In this document: positions 17,199 to 23,541 of the stretch, piece by piece
Numbering within the stretch: the first letter of the stretch is position 1
Layout: each line of letters opens with the position of its first letter
Source of the DNA: Candidatus Kuenenia stuttgartensis
GTDB taxonomy: Bacteria > Planctomycetota > Planctomycetia > Planctomycetales > Planctomycetaceae
NCBI GenBank assembly: GCA_945861465.1
Contig: CAMAVB010000058.1
Location: forward strand, 1-33,870
DNA: 33,870 nt
Reading direction: 5' to 3'
Position numbers and translations under genes: made by a program
The notes under the pieces: generated by a model
Databases searched by the model: none
Told to the model about the DNA's origin: nothing
Seen by the model: the letters and a program-made list of their open reading frames with translations, nothing else

Positions 17199-18176
17199 AT
17201 GAACATCAGCAAGAGAAACCACTTCAACCCTTGCTTCTGGACGGCGTACTGGAACCGCGACTTCTACGCCGCCGCAACAACCTCTAAGAAGCGACCATAT
17301 GCACGCGACCAGCGGGTATTCTCGCTTAACGTCAAGGCAAACAAGGTCATCAAGCATGCAGTCGAAGACGTCCATTTCGACAAGCATCTCGGAGTCGCCG
17401 AGATCACGCCTCATGACCTCAAGGCGTTTTGTAAACGCAATTTCCCCGACAAATATGACTCCGTTTGTCGTGAACTGGATGCCGATCCAGAGACGGTATA
17501 TCTCGATTTCGAGCCTGTTCTGTCAACGCTTGAGAATACGCCAGCCTATCAAGTCCTGCATGAAGTGATTCCGAAACAACGGATCGACACGCAACTCGAA
17601 CGGGCATTCGTGGCCTCGTTTATCTACATCCACATGCTGCGAGGGCATGCAATCCTCAACTCCCTCGTGCAACTCGCCGAATTGGGTGAACGCCCGAAAT
17701 TCGAGCTGTTCTGGGCAATGAAAAATGCTCTTGGCGACCCACAGTTTCTCGGTGAACAAGTCATGCCATTCTACGAGGCCGAATGGGTTCTGCATCGCTC
17801 AGATTCTGATGATTTCGCTTTGTGTGATTCCCCAGTTCTTGGTGGCGGTGATTTGGGATTTGTCGCATTGTCACCGCATCTACTGCTCCAGTTTGATCTC
17901 AGTAAAAAATGCAGTGATGATGGCACACTATCAGCAATACCCGTAACGCCTGACATTCAATCCGAATTCAGAAAGCGAACGATTGGCAACACATTCCGCG
18001 AGATCATCTCGTCCAACGAACAACTTCTCGAAGCGTGGCAACAAACACCGGAATTCCAACGCCGACACCAAATGCTCGCCGACGAAAATCAGTACAATAA
18101 ATTGGTCGCCCAAAACGCCGAAGGAGAACTTTGGAAGATCAACGCGTTAGGTTACGGTCATCGAAATGATGAGTGA
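17199..18176 (+). CDS. DUF4238-like protein (cassette gene 2)
   Basis: 325 aa, no signal peptide. The start KRNHFNPCFWTAYWNRDFY resembles the 'QHYVPqFYLrnF' opening of DUF4238 proteins, and the middle DDFALCDSPVL plus VALSPHLLLQFDLS matches their 'SD.Pv' and 'lSp...l' blocks, so I assign it to that group with moderate confidence. Function unknown; such proteins are common in accessory DNA. The ATG lies 22 bases after the attC-like site with no clear ribosome-binding site, as often seen in integron cassettes. A hairpin and a second, truncated attC-like half follow the stop. Confidence 0.75.
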   Translation: MNISKRNHFNPCFWTAYWNRDFYAAATTSKKRPYARDQRVFSLNVKANKVIKHAVEDVHFDKHLGVAEITPHDLKAFCKRNFPDKYDSVCRELDADPETVYLDFEPVLSTLENTPAYQVLHEVIPKQRIDTQLERAFVASFIYIHMLRGHAILNSLVQLAELGERPKFELFWAMKNALGDPQFLGEQVMPFYEAEWVLHRSDSDDFALCDSPVLGGGDLGFVALSPHLLLQFDLSKKCSDDGTLSAIPVTPDIQSEFRKRTIGNTFREIISSNEQLLEAWQQTPEFQRRHQMLADENQYNKLVAQNAEGELWKINALGYGHRNDE

Positions 18177-18181
18177 ACGGC

Positions 18182-18207
18182 GGGGCCATCCAAAGTACTT
18201 TGGCCCC
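18182..18207. terminator. Hairpin after the DUF4238-like gene
   Basis: GGGGCCA...TTGGCCCC stem enclosing the perfect 14-bp palindrome CCAAAGTACTTTGG (18190-18203). Located 5 bases after the stop codon. It lacks a T-run, so terminator function is a guess. Confidence 0.4.
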
Positions 18208-18211
18208 CAAC

Positions 18212-18235
18212 TTCTAACAAGCCACGACGCTCGAC
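18212..18235 (+). other. Left half of a second attC-like site (truncated)
   Basis: TTCTAACAAGCCACGACGC and the next few bases resemble the left half of the attC at 17084 (CAAGCCACG-ACGC versus CAAGCCATGCACGC) and carry an R''-like TTCTAAC. No matching L'/R' half follows; the sequence changes into gene debris near 18236. This suggests the cassette array was cut here. Confidence 0.45.
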
Positions 18236-18288
18236 TTGACTGTCGATGCCAGTTCCATGGCTCTGTTCGCAAGCTCGATGCTGGCCAT
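18214..18288 (-). pseudogene. Short coding remnant (24 codons)
   Basis: Reads MASIELANRAMELASTVKSS and ends in TAG inside the attC-like half. AAGGA stands 5 bases before the ATG, so it looks like the beginning of a gene that followed the 18323-19156 gene and was cut off by a rearrangement. Product unknown. Confidence 0.3.
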
Positions 18289-18322
18289 TGTGATCCTTTC
18301 GCGGCAGGGCTTCGTGCCGACT

Positions 18323-19156
18323 TTACCGGGCAGCCTGAGCAGAGTTTCGCTGCTGTTCTTCTTCTGCCGCGAGATTGGCTTTCAGTTGCGTGATCAGGAT
18401 TTCTGCTTCGTCCTGCACGGCGCGGTCCCTGGAGATTTCGCGGAGGCGGGCCAGGGCAGGTTCTGCGAGGCGTCCGAGTGCCGCAAATTCTGGTGGCATC
18501 GGCACATCAATGGGCGGCGTTGTCCCGTTGGCAATTTGCTCTGCCAGCGTCCGGGCGCGTACTTTTGCCGAATCCTGAACGACTGCAAGGAGCCGCTTTT
18601 CCTCTGAGGCCGACATGATTTCGACTCGCCCCACGATGACTCGTGTCGTTTCCGCTGGCGTCGGCGTAATGTGCAGTGGCAGCAGTTTGTCGGTGAGTTC
18701 CTGCGGCACCAGATAGAACAGGCGTGTGCCTTCTTCCGCAAACCACGATGTCGTCCAGGTATCGACCATCGCCTAAGGTTCTTTGGGATACAATCCGGCA
18801 GCAGTCAATTCAACTGTCATGATCCCACGCAGGTCCTCGAGCGACACATTCAACATTGGGGATGTCGCAGCAACGTTCTTGCCCGGTGCGACGTCGGGAA
18901 CGATCGAGTACTTCAGTTGATCACGTTTGACGTTGAGGAGCAGCATTCGTTTCAATGTCTGCTCGCCATTGTTGGCAACGGCCAGAAGGCCATTTGAATC
19001 GGTCGCTACACTCACGGGTACGTCAAACTTTCCCACGCCGCGATAGAACAGGAATTTTTCGATGTAGTCACCCGACAGGACCCGCGCCGCTCCTGCGACG
19101 AGTTCTGAGGGGGCAGCCTTGTTTATGTCAGCCTGGACCTGATGCCTGACATGCAC
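18323..19156 (-). pseudogene. 5'-truncated planctomycete hypothetical gene with in-frame TAG
   Basis: Two reading frames (18773-19156 and 18323-18769) are in the same phase, separated by a single TAG at 18773-18775. Joined, they read ...EKFLFYRGVGKFDVPVS..., GIMTVELTAAGLYPKEP-stop-AMVDTWTTSWFAEEGTRL and FYLVPQELTDKLLPL, the C-terminal part of a hypothetical family I recognise from planctomycetes (EKFLFYRGVG and KEAxAMVxTWxxSWF blocks). The usual N-terminal ~250 residues are missing, because near 19140 the DNA changes into an FGE-family fragment on the other strand. The TAG probably arose from CAG. The initial MHVRHQ residues come from the foreign FGE side. Confidence 0.75.
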
Positions 19157-19400
19157 GAAGGCGGAATCCGAATGGTGTCACGACTGGCACGGTGACTATC
19201 CTTCCGAGTCCCAGGTTGATCCAATCGGTGCGGAAACGGGCTCGCTCCGTGTGGTGCGCGGCGGTAGTTGGATCTACTACGCTCGCGATTTGCGGTCAGC
19301 CTGCCGGTACAGGAGCGACCCGGGCTTTCGGTACGACGACCTGGGCTTCCGCTTCCTGAGTTCAGCCAGTCCGGACAGGAACCAGCGGCCGAGCAAGTGA
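19148..19400 (+). pseudogene. C-terminal fragment of a SUMF1/FGE-family gene
   Basis: Reads DMH, then after a one-base excess (13 instead of 12 bases before the next block) EWCHDWHGDYPSESQVDP, GSLRVVRGGSWIYYARDLRS, ACRYRSDPGFRYDDLGFRFL and a stop at 19398-19400. These are the final blocks of the formylglycine-generating-enzyme-type domain. The N-terminal two thirds are missing and the frame is shifted at 19157-19169. Unlike the intact relative at 8286-9374 it keeps a cysteine in RSACRYR. Confidence 0.8.
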
Positions 19401-19651
19401 GTTGCTTCTCGTACGAAGCCGAGGGCACGAGGCCGTCGAGAAGCAACGAACGCAGTGAGGCTCGAATTTTTTTGTCTTTACGGGAGCCGCTGAAGCAAAA
19501 CGACGATGGTCGCGGCGAAACAAAGCAAGAAAGGCCATTGCGTATACTCGATACGCCACGGCCCGCCTCATCCGGCCTCCGGCCACCTTCTCCCCCTTAC
19601 AAGGGCGAGAAGGGACTTCGAGAAACCCTGTGAAAATACGACGATAAATGC

Positions 19652-19758
19652 TTAGGACCGCTCGAGAAATAACTGTCTCTTTTTATACCCCTCACCCTGC
19701 CCTCTCCCCTTCCAGGGGAGAGGAGGATGCGGTCAATTATTTCTCGAACGGTCCTTAA
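19652..19758. repeat. MITE-like element with 24-bp terminal inverted repeats
   Basis: Ends TTAGGACCGCTCGAGAAATA (19652) and, inverted, TATTTCTCGAACGGTCCTTA pair nearly perfectly over ~24 bases. The 107-bp interior contains CTCTCCCCTTCCAGGGGAGAG, a further hairpin. No coding content. The rest of 19401-19881 contains no gene I can support. Confidence 0.75.
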
Positions 19759-19881
19759 CGGCGTTGGCCCAGGCTGTTATCCGGCCAACCCGTAGGGCCG
19801 GAAGACAGATTTTGCGGTGCCGTAGATCGCACGTTTCGGCGACAAGTGGTTGGACACCTCGGGTTGTGCTTCCAATCCCCG

Positions 19882-21252
19882 CTACGAAAACAACGGAGAA
19901 ATTATCTGTCCCGCGTTGATTTTGTGCGGACGGCCCAGACGGTCAGTCATCGTGCTTGCGGGATCGATTCCCAGTGCCGTGAAAATGGTGGCTCCCAGGT
20001 CAGCCGGATACCAGCCGCGAGTCGCCGGATACGCCGCCTGATCGTCGCTGGCCCCGATCACCTGGCCGCCGCGAACTCCAGCACCGGCGAAGACAGCGGA
20101 GAACACGCCGGACCAGTGATCTCGCCCGCCGCCGGGATTGATCTGCGGCGTCCGTCCAAATTCACCCACAGCGACCACCAGTGTCGTGTCGAGCAAACCG
20201 CGTTCGTCCAGATCTGTGAGCAATGCCGACAAGCCCTGATCGAACGGCGGCAGCAGGCGATTCTTCAGTTGTCCAAAATTATCGCCGTGCGTATCCCAGT
20301 TATTCATCGTCCCCATATTCGCCTGGATGATGGGCATACCCGCTTCGACCAGTCGACGTGCCAGCAGCAGCGATTGACCGAACGAATGACGACCGTAGCG
20401 ATCCCGCACTTCGGCAGGTTCACGATTCATGTCGAACACATCGCGAAATCTGCCGGCAGCCCCGAGCAGTTGATGAGCCTTCTCCACTGATCGACTAAGG
20501 GACTGCGACGCCGATGGCGTTTGAAGATGACGATGCTGGTCATCCAGAGCCGTCAACAGGCTGCGTCGGTTTTGGATACGTTGTTCCGTCAGATCCTGCA
20601 GCAACGTCAGTTCATCGATATTGAAATCAGCCGCGTTGGGATCTTTGGTGACGTGCCACGGATCGTACTGACTTCCCATGAACCCACCGGTCTGTCCGGA
20701 AAACCCATAGCCGTTATGAATGTACGTCGGCAGCATCACGCCGGATGGCACACCGTCTTCGCGCGGTCGCACGGCCTGCATCGTCGCTGAATAACACGGC
20801 CAGTCGGCTCGGCTGGCCATGTGCGTGGCTCCGGGCGGGACTTGATTCACGCCTGTCAGCACAAAGTGTGTGGCATGTTCGTGACTCGGAAGGCTGTGAG
20901 TCATCGAACGCACAATCGCGAATTTATCCGCAACCATCGCCAGCCGAGGCACATGCGGCCCGATCCGAACTCCCGGAGCGACCGTATCGATTGGACGGAA
21001 CTCACCACGCACTTCAGCCGGTGCGTCGGGCTTCAGATCCCAGATGTCCTGATGCGACGGCGCGCCTGAAAGGAACAGCAGAACCACACTCTTCGCTCGT
21101 CCGAACAACGCATTCGATTCCATCGCCGCGCAGGCGTTACGCCCGGTGGCAAGGTCCGCGAGTCCTATTCCGAGTGCTCCTGAAAAGCCAACCTGTAGAA
21201 ACTGATTGCGGCTGATCGCAGCAGATGAATGGACTGGTCGAAGGTGAGGCAT
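19882..21252 (-). CDS. DUF1501 protein with degenerate twin-arginine region
   Basis: 456 aa from the ATG at 21252, chosen because GGAG lies 7 bases upstream and relatives begin in this region (the frame is open to 21357). DUF1501 blocks: SVVLLFLSGAPSHQDIWDLK, FAIVRSMTHSLPSHEHATHF, LLLARRLVEAGMPIIQANMG, VVAVGEFGRTPQINPGGGRD and GVFSAVFAGAGVRGGQVIGA. The N-terminus reads AISRNQFLQVGFSGALGIGL, so the second arginine of the usual R-R pair is replaced by Asn and Tat export is uncertain. Unlike the other two DUF1501 genes here it has no adjacent cytochrome gene; its flank is gene debris. Confidence 0.9.
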   Translation of the reverse strand: MPHLRPVHSSAAISRNQFLQVGFSGALGIGLADLATGRNACAAMESNALFGRAKSVVLLFLSGAPSHQDIWDLKPDAPAEVRGEFRPIDTVAPGVRIGPHVPRLAMVADKFAIVRSMTHSLPSHEHATHFVLTGVNQVPPGATHMASRADWPCYSATMQAVRPREDGVPSGVMLPTYIHNGYGFSGQTGGFMGSQYDPWHVTKDPNAADFNIDELTLLQDLTEQRIQNRRSLLTALDDQHRHLQTPSASQSLSRSVEKAHQLLGAAGRFRDVFDMNREPAEVRDRYGRHSFGQSLLLARRLVEAGMPIIQANMGTMNNWDTHGDNFGQLKNRLLPPFDQGLSALLTDLDERGLLDTTLVVAVGEFGRTPQINPGGGRDHWSGVFSAVFAGAGVRGGQVIGASDDQAAYPATRGWYPADLGATIFTALGIDPASTMTDRLGRPHKINAGQIISPLFS

Positions 21253-21386
21253 AGCAAGCTCCAGGGCGGAGTCACGGACGAGGGCAGAGGCGGGCGGGAA
21301 AGCGAGGAATTCAAGCGAGGGGAAGGAAGCATATACGTTTTTTAGGGTAGATCGCAATGCGTTTGCCCGAATAAGGCGACATCACG

Positions 21387-22340
21387 TCAATTTTGGCGGC
21401 TGTTTCTCGCATGCACAGCGTCCGCGAATTCTTTGCCCAGATCGAGATATCCGGCAGAGTCATAGTGCCAGGGATCTGAGTAGCTGTATTCGTCGGTGCT
21501 GATCACGATCGCCGCGTTTTCGTCGTGCTCCACGAAATTGGCCTGAGCGTGTCGGACGGTTTCGCCGAATTCCCAGACTTTCCCGTTGGCCCCCGCCTGC
21601 TCATAATCATCTTTGCCCGAATCAGAAATTCTGCCGATGACGACCGGAATGTCGTCTTCGCGCAATGCGGCTCGAATCAGATCCATCAGTCGCTTGAGAT
21701 TCGCTTCATAGTGTGCTGCGACTTGTTCTTCACCGGCGTCGCTTTCTCCCTGCATCCAGACAATGCCTTCCGGATTGAATGTGTCGGCTTCACCGTCGCC
21801 ATCAATATCGACAACCGCAAATGCTTGTCGCAATGTCGCGAGAAAGTGATCGTACTGATTGACGTCGCCGAGGAATTTTTCCTGATGGAAGTCGGGCTCC
21901 CAGCAACCGAACGTCTTTGCGGCCTCAGCGTCGGCGGAAATCGACGTGCCGCCTCGGGAATACTTGATGATCGCGATATTCGAATCCGGATCGAGTTCCC
22001 TCAACCGGCGCGCGAATGATAACTCAACGCCGAAGCGATCCGAATACGTATTCTTCATTCCATCCGACGTGAAGCCGGTGCCGTTACCCGGTCTGAGTTC
22101 TGCCCACATTCCTCGACCGTCCGTCGACTGGCAATCCAATCCCTGATTGCCGTGAAACATCATCACGCCTTTCACAGGTTCCGCGTTCTGCGCCTGCAGA
22201 TCTTTGACATAACCGAATCCGTCCATATTCGATTGCCCGCCGAGGTAATACAGCTTGTAGTCTTTTGCCTCAGCAGACGAAGACCACAGACAAACGACGG
22301 CGAGGAAACCGAACACCAGTTTTTCGAAAAGCTCTCTCAT
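21387..22340 (-). CDS. Secreted sialate O-acetylesterase-like (SASA/CE6) protein
   Basis: 317 aa. The ATG at 22340 is preferred because AGGA lies 8 bases upstream; two ATGs a few codons earlier lack a ribosome-binding site. A signal peptide ends near SSSAEAKD. SASA-family blocks of SGNH hydrolases: YYLGGQSNMDGFG with the nucleophile serine, YSRGGTSI, IVWMQGESDA and the C-terminal DPWHYDSAGYLDLG carrying the Asp-His pair. The family removes acetyl groups from sialic acid or xylan; the substrate here is unknown. Lies 135 bases behind the DUF1501 gene start, same strand, possibly cotranscribed. Confidence 0.88.
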   Translation of the reverse strand: MRELFEKLVFGFLAVVCLWSSSAEAKDYKLYYLGGQSNMDGFGYVKDLQAQNAEPVKGVMMFHGNQGLDCQSTDGRGMWAELRPGNGTGFTSDGMKNTYSDRFGVELSFARRLRELDPDSNIAIIKYSRGGTSISADAEAAKTFGCWEPDFHQEKFLGDVNQYDHFLATLRQAFAVVDIDGDGEADTFNPEGIVWMQGESDAGEEQVAAHYEANLKRLMDLIRAALREDDIPVVIGRISDSGKDDYEQAGANGKVWEFGETVRHAQANFVEHDENAAIVISTDEYSYSDPWHYDSAGYLDLGKEFADAVHARNSRQN

Positions 22341-22440
22341 CGACATCATCCTGTAGAATCAGGGATTTATTTTGACAGAACAGAAGTGTGCAGTTCTGGT
22401 TCCACTCTGTCCAGCAAATCGCGATTTTCCCGGTTGGCGT

Positions 22441-22827
22441 TCAGCCGGGCTTTCGCTGCACGAGGAAACTGCGTTCGCCGCGGGTGACGTAGATGGCGTC
22501 TTCGGTGAGGCGATCACACAGCTCGATCAGGAATTCGATCAGCCGCTCAAATTCTGTTTCGCTGCCGAAGGAGACTTCAAAGCGTTCCATCACGTCATGC
22601 ACCAACTGGCCGTTCAGATCGACCCAGTAGCCTTTGACCGGTGTCGGCGACTGCGTGTAGGCTCGATAACGATGCATCAAAAATTCATGCGTGGCCATGC
22701 GGGCTGTCTGAGTGCCATGATAATAGCGTGGATCGTCAAGTTTGTGCGATGGTATGTAAAAGACGGTAACCTTGCCCAGTTCGTAAACCTGTGACATCGG
22801 GAAACCCGCAGATTTTTCAGCAGTCAT
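22441..22827 (-). CDS. Small protein of unknown function
   Basis: 128 aa from ATG 22827 (MTAEKSAGF); a second possible start is ATG 22797 (MSQVYELGK), and neither has a clear ribosome-binding site. Not recognised. It has no signal peptide or membrane segment; the C-terminal half (FEVSFGSETEFERLIEFLIE, LCDRLTEDAIYVTRGERSF) looks like an alpha/beta fold. Divergent from the HExxH gene at 23027, with a shared 200-base spacer. Confidence 0.65.
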   Translation of the reverse strand: MTAEKSAGFPMSQVYELGKVTVFYIPSHKLDDPRYYHGTQTARMATHEFLMHRYRAYTQSPTPVKGYWVDLNGQLVHDVMERFEVSFGSETEFERLIEFLIELCDRLTEDAIYVTRGERSFLVQRKPG

Positions 22828-23026
22828 GAGTGTGCAGTCATCGAAAAGCAGGGCAGAGAGATTTGAGCGGAACCGCGATAATGGGTATGGTACGCGAAAT
22901 CGTGGAATCTGTGATACAATCGGGGGGCGTATCCGCAACTGCCCTGGTGCTCTGCTCAGATAACAAATCAGGTTTGAATTTGTAGGCCTACCCCAAAATC
23001 AAGTCTTGACAATACACAAGCATGCA

Positions 23027-23443
23027 ATGACTCGATTCAGATCGGAAACAGATTATCACATGTGTTTCGCCGCGTACCTCGAATCATTTTCTGAGCACCC
23101 CATTTTGCAGCAGCGCGTGTTGCTGGTGCTCGAGCAACTGCCGTCAGAAGTTCAACGCGACTTTCTGGAGGATCATCGATTCGGCGTCACGATCGACAAT
23201 TACGAGCCGGGAATTGGCTGGTCATTCGTCATGCCGACGCCCGGGCTTCCGGGGAACGGCAGCCGCTGCGTGGTCCTGCGTCCGAAGCTGGCGGCGGCTT
23301 CCGAGCAGTTTGCGATGTACGTGATCGCGCACGAATTTGCGCATGCGTTTCTGCGGAATGACGGCTGGGGAGAAATTACCGACATCGAAGAAGCCGCCGA
23401 CGCCATGGCCGCCTCATGGGGTTTCCATCGACCCAGTATGTAG
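23027..23443 (+). CDS. Small HExxH zinc-peptidase-like protein
   Basis: 138 aa from the ATG at 23027; a TTG seven codons upstream is in frame but lies in TTGACA, so the ATG is preferred. Residues ~95-105 read VIAHEFAHAFL, an HExxH zinc motif, followed after ~18 residues by EEAADAMAASWGF, whose acidic residues could supply the third ligand as in ImmA/gluzincin-type peptidases. Family assignment is tentative. The stop codon TAG (23441-23443) lies inside a repeat, so the last residues may have been lost or replaced. Confidence 0.7.
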   Translation: MTRFRSETDYHMCFAAYLESFSEHPILQQRVLLVLEQLPSEVQRDFLEDHRFGVTIDNYEPGIGWSFVMPTPGLPGNGSRCVVLRPKLAAASEQFAMYVIAHEFAHAFLRNDGWGEITDIEEAADAMAASWGFHRPSM

Positions 23444-23516
23444 GGTGGGACAAGCGGAGCGCCGGCCCACCATTTGTCCGATGCGGTGGGCCTGCGCTCC
23501 GCTGGTCCCACCCTAC
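23440..23516. repeat. 77-bp palindrome, GTAGGGTGGGAC family, copy 2
   Basis: Same ends and internal sequence as 9407-9484, differing by one base in length and a few substitutions. Its second to fourth bases form the stop codon of the upstream gene. Lies between that gene and the convergent PPC gene. Confidence 0.85.
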
Positions 23517-23541
23517 GAACGCTACAAAAGGATCTGTGGAT

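Noticed and set aside
16500-18300. Integron integrase gene near the cassettes
   Set aside because: No tyrosine recombinase motifs in any frame of this region.
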